64,000 nucleotides of DNA from Methylopumilus sp947499625 (lineage in GTDB: Bacteria > Pseudomonadota > Gammaproteobacteria > Burkholderiales > Methylophilaceae). Location: positions 1,054,001 to 1,118,000 of the forward strand of contig OZ248397.1 of assembly GCA_965234475.1 (NCBI GenBank), in the 5' to 3' direction. A model generated the notes under the pieces. The model saw only the letters and a program-made list of their open reading frames with translations, did not search any database and was not told the DNA's origin. The translations under genes were made by a program, and so were the position numbers. Position 1 is the stretch's first letter, and each line of letters starts with the position of its first letter. Positions 43,988-51,511 of the stretch are shown in pieces.

Positions 43988-45729
43988 ATCGTTTCTTTAG
44001 AATTAGTCTTATCTTGCGGCAGAGCTTTGTTTTGAGTTTTTATATCTTGAGGAATTTTTAATATCTTCATGACATCAGCCATCACGCTACTAAATACTGG
44101 GGCAGCTACTACTCCACCGAAATGACTTCCAAGACTTGGCTCATCTATCATCACGGCCATAATAATTCTTGGATTTGAAGCTGGGGCCAGACCTATGAAT
44201 GAACCTATATTTTTATTCTTTTCATAAGCCCCGCTTGCTCCAATTTTCTCAGCCGTGCCTGTTTTTCCTGCAACTCTGTATCCGATAATTTTTGCATTAC
44301 TTCCGGTACCCTCTTCAACAACTTGCTCCATCATGTCTACCATTGTCTTAACTGTTTGCTTTGAAAATACTTTTGTACCCATAGGAATTTCTTCTTTTTT
44401 AAACAATGTAACTGGCTTCATTTCTCCGTCATTAGCAAAAACTGTATAAGATTGGGCTAACTGAAGAAGAGTTAAATTAATTCCATGTCCGAAAGATATA
44501 GTTGCCTGATCTACTTTCCCCCAATTTTTATAATCACGAAGTCTTCCAGATACTTCTCCCGGAAATCCTACACCTGTTTGCATTCCAAACCCTACCTTAT
44601 TTAAGGTGGACCATAAATCTTTAGGCGTTTGCATTAATCCAATTCTTGCAGCTCCCACATTAGAAGATTTAGTAATTACTTCTGAAACTGTCATGAATGG
44701 CTTGCTTTTGTCAGAATGAGCATCATGAATCGTAGCTGATCCAATTTTCATAAATCCTGATGAAACTTCCACCAATGAACTTGGATTAAGAATTCCAGCA
44801 TCTAATGCTGAAGAGACTGTAAATGGTTTGATCGTTGATCCAGGCTCAAATACATCTGTCACTGCTCGATTCCTTGTAGGGCCGCCACCTTCCCTAAAAT
44901 TGTTGGGGTTATAAGAAGGAAGATTTGCCATAGCTAGCACCTCTCCAGTTTTTGCATCTAACACAATAGCCGAGCCTGCTTTAGCTTTATGAATATCAAT
45001 TGATTTAGCTAATTCTCTATACGTTAAATATTGAATTCTTGCGTCAATTGAAAGTTTTATGTCATGCCCGTCTTGAGGTAGTTTCACTTCCTGGAGATCA
45101 TCAACAATCTTGCCAGCACGATCTTTAATAACTTTTTTACTGCCGAGCTTACCGGAAAGAAATTTATTCTGGGAAAGCTCAATGCCTTCTTGTCCTATAT
45201 TATCTAGATTAGTAAATCCAACTAAATTAGCTGTGATGTCAGCAGCTGGATAAAATCTCTTAAACTCTTTCTGAAAAAATACTCCAGGTATTTTCAACGC
45301 TTGCAATCTTCTTGCATCTTCAGGCGAGATTTGTCTTTTGAGATATATAAATTCTTTTTTATTGTTTAGTAGTTTTTGATCAACCTCATTAGCGCTTAAC
45401 TTAAGAATATTTTCTAGTTCTAATTTTTGATCTTTAGTTATTTTCACGTTTGGTGGATTTACCCACACTGACTCTACCGGACTACTGATCGCTAGAATAT
45501 CGCCATTCCTATCAGTAATTTTTCCTCTATCTGCATAAAGAGAAATTACTCGAGTGCTCGTAGCATTTCCTTTCGATTGTAAAAATTTTTTATCTAAACT
45601 TTGTAAATAGAATGCTCTAAAAATAAGCGTTAAGAATCCGGCCAAAAATAGAAGTAAAATTAATCTTCTTCGAATACCCGAGAGCTCAAAAAATGTCTTC
45701 TCAACTTTATTGTTGATAAATAAACTCAA
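43984..45729 (-). CDS. ftsI: Septal D,D-transpeptidase FtsI (PBP3)
   Basis: Class B penicillin-binding protein of division. A membrane anchor (about residues 20-42) is followed by the pedestal domain beginning TDRNGDILAISSPVESVW and the transpeptidase domain. Catalytic motifs are FEPGSTIKPF (nucleophile Ser in STIK), TKSSNVGAARIG (SSN) and VAGKTGTAEKIG (KTG). Length is 581 residues (E. coli 588). Four-base overlaps link it to ftsL and murE. Confidence 0.97.
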   Translation of the reverse strand: MSLFINNKVEKTFFELSGIRRRLILLLFLAGFLTLIFRAFYLQSLDKKFLQSKGNATSTRVISLYADRGKITDRNGDILAISSPVESVWVNPPNVKITKDQKLELENILKLSANEVDQKLLNNKKEFIYLKRQISPEDARRLQALKIPGVFFQKEFKRFYPAADITANLVGFTNLDNIGQEGIELSQNKFLSGKLGSKKVIKDRAGKIVDDLQEVKLPQDGHDIKLSIDARIQYLTYRELAKSIDIHKAKAGSAIVLDAKTGEVLAMANLPSYNPNNFREGGGPTRNRAVTDVFEPGSTIKPFTVSSALDAGILNPSSLVEVSSGFMKIGSATIHDAHSDKSKPFMTVSEVITKSSNVGAARIGLMQTPKDLWSTLNKVGFGMQTGVGFPGEVSGRLRDYKNWGKVDQATISFGHGINLTLLQLAQSYTVFANDGEMKPVTLFKKEEIPMGTKVFSKQTVKTMVDMMEQVVEEGTGSNAKIIGYRVAGKTGTAEKIGASGAYEKNKNIGSFIGLAPASNPRIIMAVMIDEPSLGSHFGGVVAAPVFSSVMADVMKILKIPQDIKTQNKALPQDKTNSKETI

Positions 45730-45989
45730 GGTTTCTCCAACAAAATAATTTTTTTAGGCTCGGGAGTTTTCATCTTTAATGTTTTTTTTGCGACTTCTTC
45801 GACTCTTCCGTGCATGGCCCAAGTGCTCTGCTCAACTTGCAATTGGCTATACTCAGAATTTAGCTTTTGACCAATCTCTTTTTGTTGATCAAGCTCAAAA
45901 TAAAGTTTTCTTGATTGATGCTGTGAGTTTATTTTTGCAAGCGCCATAAGTAGGATTACAAAAAATAAAATAAAATTCACTTTTGTCAT
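45726..45989 (-). CDS. ftsL: Cell division protein FtsL
   Basis: Small bitopic protein of 87 residues: an N-terminal membrane helix (about 3-18, VNFILFFVILLMALAKI) and a periplasmic coiled coil (about 25-60, LYFELDQQKEIGQKLNSEYS), ending in a conserved VEEVAKKTLKMKTPEPKKI. FtsL pairs with FtsB and FtsQ and activates FtsWI. The family is poorly conserved, so location between rsmH and ftsI decides; the topology fits exactly. It abuts rsmH and overlaps ftsI. Confidence 0.93.
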   Translation of the reverse strand: MTKVNFILFFVILLMALAKINSQHQSRKLYFELDQQKEIGQKLNSEYSQLQVEQSTWAMHGRVEEVAKKTLKMKTPEPKKIILLEKP

Positions 45990-46940
45990 CTAATATGCAG
46001 TCCTTTCAGCAACTCGCATAATTCCGCTTCTTGCTCTTGGATTACGTTTTACTTCAGGTTCGCTAGGTCTAATAGGTTTTGTCACAATATTCAATCGGGG
46101 TTTTGGTAATTGATCACTTCTAATAGGAAAATTAGGGGGTAAGGTGTCTCTATTTTTCTCATTGTTAATAAATTGCTTCACAATTCTGTCTTCGAGTGAA
46201 TGGAAGCTAATCACTACCATGATGCCGTCTGTTTTTAATAGCTCTAAAATTTTAGGTAGCACTTCTCTCAACTCTTCCAGCTCTCGATTTACATAGATTC
46301 TTAACGCTTGAAATGTTCGTGTTGCAGGATCTTGTCCAATTTCTTTTTTGGGCATATGGTCTGCGACAATTTTTGCAAGTTGTTTTGTCGTTTCAATCGA
46401 ACCTACTTCATCCCTCTCTTTAATAATCGCAGTTGAAATTCTTCGTGCAAATTTCTCTTCGCCATATTCTTTTAAAATTTTTTCTAGTTCTTTTTGTTCA
46501 ATCTTTTTTAAAAGTTCAGCTGCTGTTGCGCCCTTTGTCTGATCCATGCGCATATCGAGATACGCATCGAATCTAAAACTAAACCCACGAGCACCCTCAT
46601 CAATTTGAGGTGATGAAATACCGAGATCAAGCAGGATGCCATCTACTTTTAAAATGCCTTTTGCCTCTAAGACTTCATCAATTTCCGAAAAATGTGCATG
46701 CACAATTTCGAATCTCGTGTCTTTAATTTTTAAACCTTCTTCATACGCAGATTGATCGCGATCAATCGCAATTAATCTGCCTTCTTGGTTTAACTTTTCT
46801 AAAATTAACTTACTATGTCCACCTCGTCCAAATGTGCAATCCACATAAACACCATCTTTTTTTAAAACTAAATGCTCAACTGCTTCGCTTAAAAGGACAG
46901 TGATGTGATCATGATTAAAATTACGTTGTGCTTGATTCAT
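45990..46940 (-). CDS. rsmH: 16S rRNA (cytosine1402-N4)-methyltransferase
   Basis: SAM-dependent methyltransferase (MraW) for the N4 position of C1402; RsmI, 3 kb away in this window, modifies the 2'-O of the same residue. Motifs: HITVLLSEAVEHL, VDCTFGRGGHSKLIL (SAM site), DLGISSPQIDEGARGFSFRFD and VISFHSLEDRIVKQF. Length is 316 residues (E. coli 313). It is the second dcw gene, 24 bases after mraZ. Confidence 0.97.
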   Translation of the reverse strand: MNQAQRNFNHDHITVLLSEAVEHLVLKKDGVYVDCTFGRGGHSKLILEKLNQEGRLIAIDRDQSAYEEGLKIKDTRFEIVHAHFSEIDEVLEAKGILKVDGILLDLGISSPQIDEGARGFSFRFDAYLDMRMDQTKGATAAELLKKIEQKELEKILKEYGEEKFARRISTAIIKERDEVGSIETTKQLAKIVADHMPKKEIGQDPATRTFQALRIYVNRELEELREVLPKILELLKTDGIMVVISFHSLEDRIVKQFINNEKNRDTLPPNFPIRSDQLPKPRLNIVTKPIRPSEPEVKRNPRARSGIMRVAERTAY

Positions 46941-46964
46941 GAGGTATTAAATTAAATTGCATCG

Positions 46965-47411
46965 TTAAAGTGAGAATCCTTCGAGTTCAATTGGCATACT
47001 TGAAGCTTCTTGTTGAGTAGCATTCTGCATTTGTTGATCCCAAGCTTCTTTATCCCAAAGTTCGAAATGACTTCCCTGTCCCACTAACATGGCCTGTTTA
47101 TCTATCCCTGCAAATTCTCTTAATACTTGAGATAGGAGCAATCGGCCTGCTGTATCCAGTGACATGTCTTCTGCATAACCCACGAGCAATCTTTGTAACG
47201 CGCTCGATTTTTTATCAAAACTTGAAAGTGCCATGATCTTGGACTGGATAGGTTCCCAAGCCATTTGGGGGTAAATTAATAAACATCCATGGGGGTGTGC
47301 TGTAATGACTAAATTACCTGAAGATTGGGTGAGCAAATCCTCCCTATGCTTTGTCGGCATAGCCATTCTGCCTTTAGCATCAATATTCAAGAGATTAGCG
47401 CCTCTAAACAT
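46965..47411 (-). CDS. mraZ: Transcriptional regulator MraZ
   Basis: A 148-residue protein with two SpoVT-AbrB-like domains (FRGANLLNIDAKGRMAMPTKHR and GYAEDMSLDTAGRLLLSQVLREF). In E. coli MraZ represses its own operon by binding 10-bp-spaced repeats upstream of itself; such repeats are present here at 47481-47510. It is the first gene of the dcw run, which reads without a visible terminator for 20 kb. Confidence 0.96.
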   Translation of the reverse strand: MFRGANLLNIDAKGRMAMPTKHREDLLTQSSGNLVITAHPHGCLLIYPQMAWEPIQSKIMALSSFDKKSSALQRLLVGYAEDMSLDTAGRLLLSQVLREFAGIDKQAMLVGQGSHFELWDKEAWDQQMQNATQQEASSMPIELEGFSL

Positions 47412-47480
47412 AATTACCGACCTAGTTATTTAATTCAAAAAAAGTGGGAAATTACTAAATACCCTTAGTTCTACTTAGAA

Positions 47481-47510
47481 ATTCCCCACAAAAAACCACT
47501 TTTTTCCACT
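47481..47510 (-). promoter_or_regulatory. MraZ box array upstream of mraZ
   Basis: On the minus strand the sequence reads AGTGGAAAAA, AGTGGTTTTT, TGTGGGGAAT: three GTGG cores at exactly 10-bp spacing, the layout known for E. coli MraZ operators (TGGGN repeats with 5-base spacers). The array ends 69 bases upstream of the mraZ start. A further core in the opposite sense, GTGGGAAATT at 47444-47453, forms a 9-of-10 inverted repeat with AATTCCCCAC at 47480-47489. Confidence 0.75.
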
Positions 47511-47526
47511 AATGACACTATAGATA

Positions 47527-47556
47527 ATAAAAAAGAGCTCTGCAAGCTCTTTTTTG
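47527..47556. terminator. Terminator downstream of rnpB
   Basis: Stem AAAAGAGCT (47531-47539) / AGCTCTTTT (47545-47553) around loop CTGCA, flanked by A on one side and T on the other. It ends rnpB transcription (minus) and insulates it from the mraZ operator region; the symmetric shape could act in both directions. Confidence 0.8.
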
Positions 47557-47616
47557 AAGGTTTTTTCATATATGACAAGGGTTTAGACGGATAAAACTGG
47601 AAGATTTTTAAGAAAA

Positions 47617-47907
47617 AGTTGAAGCCAACCGATAAGCCGGGTTCTGTCGTGGACAGTCATTCATCTAGGCACATGATTACTCATGCACTCAAGCAGTCTA
47701 CCCGGTAGCAACACGAGCCGTGCTATTACTACCCTATTTGACTTTGCTCCGAGTGGAGGTTACCGCGTTTCACCGTAACTAAATACGCTCGTCTCTGTGG
47801 CCCTATTCCTCGTTTCACAACGTACGGCCGTTAGCCGTCACTCCGCTCTATGGAGCCCGGACTTTCCTCTCCTTGAGTTAACAAGCAGCGACTGTCTAGT
47901 CAGCTTC
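47617..47907 (-). ncRNA. rnpB: RNase P RNA, compact type A
   Basis: Catalytic RNA for tRNA 5' maturation. On the minus strand it begins GAAGCTGACTAGACAGTCGC and continues with the universal block GAGGAAAGTCCGGGCTCC; the other conserved parts are CGGTAA-CTCCACTCGGAGCAA, CAAATAGGG, TACCGGGTAGACTGCTTGAG, and the 3' block CCTAGATGAATGACTGTCCACGACAG with AGAACCCGGCTTATCGG. The end pairs with the start (GAAGC / GCTTC). About 291 nt is short against 377 in E. coli; the reduction is in the specificity-domain stems between the GGGCTCC block and the CTCCACTCGGAGC block (P12 region). 5' end is set by the -10 box at 47914. Confidence 0.96.
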
Positions 47908-47913
47908 TCATGA

Positions 47914-47919
47914 ATTTTA
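47914..47919 (-). promoter_or_regulatory. -10 element of rnpB
   Basis: TAAAAT on the minus strand ends seven bases before the expected first nucleotide of RNase P RNA (47907). ATGACA lies upstream with a short 14-base spacing, so the -35 is uncertain. Confidence 0.5.
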
Positions 47920-48025
47920 ACACACCTATAAGATGTCATTTTTTGGTGTATTTAATTTATATGGATCTCAACCTATACGTTTGCTGTTTAAAGTTAACAA
48001 AGAGTCATAGATCCTTTACTAGCAT

Positions 48026-48048
48026 TTGATTATAAATTTTATAGTCAA
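48026..48048. repeat. Palindromic operator-like site upstream of the XRE gene
   Basis: TTGATTATAAA, one central T, and TTTATAGTCAA form 11-base arms with a single mismatch. It lies 47 bases before the XRE-family start, a usual place for an autoregulated operator of such a repressor. TATAAA inside it could overlap a -10 element. Confidence 0.55.
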
Positions 48049-48094
48049 CTATAGGTAGAAGACAGTTATGCGATAGACGTTTAATGTACATCCC

Positions 48095-48324
48095 ATGAAA
48101 ACAAAAACAAAAGCTTTCGGTAAAGCCTTAAAAAAAATCCGTGTCAAAAAAAATTGACTCAAGCAAATTTATCGCTTCAAGCTAATCTTGCAAGGGTTTA
48201 TATATCTGAACTCGAATATGGTAAAAAATCACCTTCCATTGAAACAATATTTAAAATATCCAAAGCTTTAAATGTGAAATGTTCTAAATTAATGGATTTA
48301 ACTGAAGAAGAATTCTTTAAATAA
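48095..48324 (+). pseudogene. XRE-family helix-turn-helix regulator, frameshifted in a poly-A run
   Basis: The frame from ATG 48095 reads MKTKTKAFGKALKKIRVKKN and stops at TGA 48155-48157. The rest of a small XRE protein continues in the next frame from 48154, LTQANLSLQANLARVYISEL then EYGKKSPSIETIFKISKALN to the TAA at 48322-48324. The shift falls in eight A (48146-48153); nine A would restore one 76-residue HTH_3 protein with helix 1 (KALKKIRVKK), recognition helix (ARVYISELEYG) and the conserved SPSIETIFKISKAL. It is either a recent pseudogene, a consensus error, or a gene expressed by slippage on the A run. The C-terminal half keeps good coding character and no other damage. Confidence 0.8.
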
Positions 48325-48335
48325 TCAAACTTTTT

Positions 48336-49373
48336 CTAGCTAATTAAGTGCCAAGCAATTTTTCTTCCAGCGTATAGCGGAACAATAGCTTCATCACCTA
48401 CAATAATTTTTTCAGGAACAACCCAATCCTCTCTAACCAGATTGATTGATGATTTATTTCTTTCTAGCCCATAGAAATCTGCACCATAGAAACTTGCAAA
48501 ACCTTCTAATTTATCAAGTGCATTGAGCTCATCAAACACAGCAGCATAAAGCTCAATAGCACTTACTGCAGAAAAAATACCTGCACAACCACAAGCATTT
48601 TCTTTTGTGAATTTTAAGTGAGGTGCGCTGTCAGTACCTAAAAAGAATTTCGTATTACCTGATGAAACTGCATTTAAAAGCGCTTGTCGATGTGTCTCTC
48701 TTTTTAAAATGGGAAGACAATAATGATGAGGATTGATACCACCTATAAACATATGATTTCTGTTTAATAAAAGATGTTGGGGAGTAATCGTAGCTGCCAC
48801 TTTTTTGGAGCTACTTAAAATAAAATCAGCAGCATCTTTCGTGGTGATGTGTTCTAACACAATTCTCAAATTGGGAAATGTTTTATGTAGCTTTAATAAA
48901 TATTGATCAATGAATACTTTTTCACGATCAAAAATATCAATTGCTGGATCGACGACTTCGCCATGAAGTAAAAGTGGTACATCTAATTTTTCCATGAGCT
49001 CAAACACATCGTAACGATCATCAATATTTTTGACACCTGAATCTGAATTAGTTGTGGCACCAGCTGGGTAATATTTAATCCCTGCAATTTGTTTATATTC
49101 AGGAATTTTTTTTATTTCTTCAAGTGAGGTTTTACCTGTGAGATATAAAGTCATGAGTGGCTGAAAGTGGCTATCGCTTTTTAAAGCCTTTTTAATTCTT
49201 GATTCGTATTGAATCGCTTGCTCTACTGTCGTGATTGGCGTTTTTAAATTAGGCATCACGAGTGCCCTCGCAAATTGCTTTGCGGTATAAGGCAAAACAG
49301 ATGCCATAAGCACATCGTCTCTCAAGTGCACATGAAAATCATCAGGGGTAGTAATCGTTAAAGTTTTAGTCAT
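48336..49373 (-). CDS. pyrC: Dihydroorotase (type II)
   Basis: Zinc amidohydrolase closing carbamoyl-aspartate to dihydroorotate in pyrimidine synthesis. N-terminal TPDDFHVHLRDD holds the HxH pair; IKYYPAGATTNSDSG holds the bridging carboxylated Lys; LLHGEV and VLEHITTKDAA hold further His ligands; LGTDSAPH holds the catalytic Asp. Length is 345 residues (E. coli PyrC 348). It overlaps the rsmI end by eight bases. Confidence 0.96.
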   Translation of the reverse strand: MTKTLTITTPDDFHVHLRDDVLMASVLPYTAKQFARALVMPNLKTPITTVEQAIQYESRIKKALKSDSHFQPLMTLYLTGKTSLEEIKKIPEYKQIAGIKYYPAGATTNSDSGVKNIDDRYDVFELMEKLDVPLLLHGEVVDPAIDIFDREKVFIDQYLLKLHKTFPNLRIVLEHITTKDAADFILSSSKKVAATITPQHLLLNRNHMFIGGINPHHYCLPILKRETHRQALLNAVSSGNTKFFLGTDSAPHLKFTKENACGCAGIFSAVSAIELYAAVFDELNALDKLEGFASFYGADFYGLERNKSSINLVREDWVVPEKIIVGDEAIVPLYAGRKIAWHLIS

Positions 49374-50211
49374 CTTTTTTTATTTTCAAAGCTTCATCAT
49401 ATAAATAATTTTTATTGACACTTAATATTTCTACAGCTAATTTTACAGCTGCATTCGTTGGCATATGGTTGAGTAATATTTTTAATATTCTATGCTGATC
49501 TTCTCTCAGTAATTCATTTTTTTCATGATGTATAGGGGATACTAAAATCACAAACTCACCTTTTTGAAAATTACTATCGCTTTCAATAATCTTTCTAACC
49601 TTTGAAACTTCTCCTCGGTAAATGCTTTCGAAAGTTTTGGTGAGCTCACGCGCCACCACAATATGATGTTTGTCCCCAAAAAAATCAGCCATATCATTCA
49701 AAGTTTTTATGATACGGTGCGGTGCCTCGTAAAAAATTATAGGGCATGATTGCGTTTGAAGATTTTCAAACACTTTGATTCTTTGACTGCTCGTCGTCGG
49801 TAAAAATCCGTAAAAATGAAAGCTTGTATGTTCCATCCCTGAAACGGAATAAGCTGCTGTGATCGCAGAAACGCCTGGAATAGGTACAACTTCAAAACCA
49901 GCAGCTGCTACCTCTTTTACAATAAGACCTCCAGGATCGCTGATATTAGGGGTGCCTGCATCTGATACCAGCGCAATATGTTTGCCATTTTTTAAATATT
50001 CAATGATTTTTTGTGCGGAAGCTTTTTCGTTGTGCTGATGAACTGCAAACTGTTTTTTTTCAATGGAGAAATGTGACAAAAGACCTTGGGTATGTCTTGT
50101 ATCTTCTGAAGCAATGAGATCTACTGATTTGAAAATTTCAAGCGCTCTATAAGTAATATCATTTAAATTGCCTATAGGGGTCGCTACTACATACAATATT
50201 CCACTCATCAT
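49366..50211 (-). CDS. rsmI: 16S rRNA (cytidine1402-2'-O)-methyltransferase
   Basis: Tetrapyrrole-methylase-fold SAM enzyme. Signatures: LYVVATPIGNLNDITYRAL, LIASEDTRHTQGLL, HQHNEKASAQKII, ALVSDAGTPNISDPG, VPIPGVSAITAAYSVSG and YEAPHRI. Length is 281 residues (E. coli 286). The start is either of two adjacent Met codons (50211 or 50208). Its modification partner RsmH is encoded in the dcw cluster. Confidence 0.96.
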   Translation of the reverse strand: MMSGILYVVATPIGNLNDITYRALEIFKSVDLIASEDTRHTQGLLSHFSIEKKQFAVHQHNEKASAQKIIEYLKNGKHIALVSDAGTPNISDPGGLIVKEVAAAGFEVVPIPGVSAITAAYSVSGMEHTSFHFYGFLPTTSSQRIKVFENLQTQSCPIIFYEAPHRIIKTLNDMADFFGDKHHIVVARELTKTFESIYRGEVSKVRKIIESDSNFQKGEFVILVSPIHHEKNELLREDQHRILKILLNHMPTNAAVKLAVEILSVNKNYLYDEALKIKKDD

Positions 50212-50264
50212 GAACAGCCCAATTATTTTTAAAGCACTTAAAAAGCTTTTTTAAGTCGCTTACT

Positions 50265-50293
50265 TAAGACCCCTTTAAAAAAAGAGATATAAT
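50265..50293 (+). promoter_or_regulatory. Candidate promoter of the BON lipoprotein gene
   Basis: A perfect TATAAT (50288-50293) with a weak TAAGAC (50265-50270) at 17 bases. Transcription would start about 42 bases before the ATG at 50342; an AGAGGAAA ribosome site precedes the start. Confidence 0.5.
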
Positions 50294-50341
50294 CATTTTG
50301 TCATATATCAATGCTAAGTTAATAACACTTTAGAGGAAAAC

Positions 50342-50911
50342 ATGCTTAAACATATCAAATTATTTCTTATTTCTTTTGTCTTACTGCAACTCTTAGGATG
50401 CCCTGCTGCCATTATTGGCGGAGGTGCTATAGGCATTGATACAGTGGCGGATCGCAGAACACCAGGCGTCATTCTTGAAGATTCTAATATTGAATTAAAA
50501 GCTTTTGCTGGCATTCAAAAACTCAAAGGTGATATTCATACGAATGTCACAAGTTATAACGCGCATGTGCTTGTATTAGGTCAAGTACCGAGTGAGGAAA
50601 TTAAATCAACTATTACCGACCAGATCAAAGCGTTAGCTAACGTCAAATCCGTGATGAATGATCTCACGATTGGGTCTGTGAATTCTTTATCAGCAAGAGC
50701 TGAAGATACTTTAATTACCTCTAATGTGAAGGCGCGCTTTTTTAAAGAAAATAAGGTTTCTCCTTTTTTCGTCAAAGTCGTAACTGAAAATAAGGTGGTC
50801 TACCTTATGGGTATTTTGAACGAAAAAGAGGCTAAAGAAGCTGAGGAGATTGCCAAAAATACAAATAGAGTTACAAAAGTAGTGAAGGTTTTTGAATATA
50901 TCAAAAACTAA
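50342..50911 (+). CDS. dolP: BON-domain outer-membrane lipoprotein (DolP/YraP-like)
   Basis: A 189-residue lipoprotein: signal peptide with lipobox LLGC (Cys20), then GGGAIGIDTVADRRTPGVI, a stretch strongly typical of YraP/DolP, and two BON domains (about 50-110, ITDQIKALANVKSVMNDLTI; about 120-189, VVTENKVVYLMGILNEKEA). DolP binds anionic lipid in the outer membrane at the division site and supports BAM function and envelope integrity. In E. coli yraP lies in a cluster with rsmI (yraL); here the two are divergent neighbours, an echo of that cluster without yraM, yraN and diaA. Confidence 0.88.
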   Translation: MLKHIKLFLISFVLLQLLGCPAAIIGGGAIGIDTVADRRTPGVILEDSNIELKAFAGIQKLKGDIHTNVTSYNAHVLVLGQVPSEEIKSTITDQIKALANVKSVMNDLTIGSVNSLSARAEDTLITSNVKARFFKENKVSPFFVKVVTENKVVYLMGILNEKEAKEAEEIAKNTNRVTKVVKVFEYIKN

Positions 50912-51014
50912 GTTAAGTATTGATATGTTAAGTTGTTGAAAGTAAAAGACTATTAAATAGCATAAGGCCATCCTAAGCCATGCCTTACGCGCCATTTGAT
51001 TTAATTAAAGATAT

Positions 51015-51023
51015 TGTTATAAT
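51015..51023 (+). promoter_or_regulatory. Extended -10 promoter candidate for trxA
   Basis: TGTTATAAT matches the extended -10 consensus TGnTATAAT exactly. A weak TTTGAT lies at 50995-51000 with a 17-base spacer to TATAAT. The resulting leader before trxA would be about 100 bases; no riboswitch or hairpin with a T tract is visible in it. Confidence 0.6.
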
Positions 51024-51128
51024 GATTTCACAGTTTTTTCAAAATATTCAAGTTAGTTTTAAATCCCAAAATAAATTGCCCGCAACGCTAGCTAGCTTAA
51101 TTACAGAATTAATCCATTAAAGGCCATC

Positions 51129-51455
51129 ATGAATAAAAATATTATCCATTTATCAGACGCAACATTCGAAACTGAAGTGCTTCAATCCACTGTTCCTGTT
51201 CTTGTTGACTACTGGGCAGAGTGGTGCGGCCCTTGCAAAATGATTGCGCCTATTCTTGATGAGATATGCAAAGACTACGATGGTAAATTAAAGATTGCTA
51301 AACTTAATATCGATGAAAATGCACAAACGCCAGCCAAGTTTGGCATCAGAGGTATTCCTACTTTAATGATTTTTAAAAATGGTAATGTCGAAGCAACTAA
51401 AGTTGGCGCCTTATCAAAATCTCAATTAACAACATTTATTGACAGCAACATCTAA
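51129..51455 (+). CDS. trxA: Thioredoxin
   Basis: General protein disulfide reductase of 108 residues, same size as E. coli TrxA (109). The active site WCGPCK places the redox cysteines at residues 33 and 36; DYWAEWCGPC, KLNIDENAQTPAKFGIRGIPTLMIFKNG with the cis-Pro are all conserved. It stands 56 bases upstream of rho, as trxA does in E. coli. Confidence 0.97.
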   Translation: MNKNIIHLSDATFETEVLQSTVPVLVDYWAEWCGPCKMIAPILDEICKDYDGKLKIAKLNIDENAQTPAKFGIRGIPTLMIFKNGNVEATKVGALSKSQLTTFIDSNI

Positions 51456-51511
51456 AGTTAACCCCTCCCCTTAAAACCCCTCAACGTAACACTAATCGGA
51501 AACCCCCAAAC

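Noticed and set aside
48154..48324. Stand-alone gene starting at TTG 48154 in place of a frameshift
   Set aside because: It would lack helix 1 of the HTH fold, which is present in the upstream frame from ATG 48095, so a frameshift explains the data better.
50711..50995. Open frame of 94 codons on the minus strand behind the BON lipoprotein, with a hydrophobic start
   Set aside because: Most of it is antisense to the second BON domain, no ribosome site is present, and the composition is that of reversed coding sequence.
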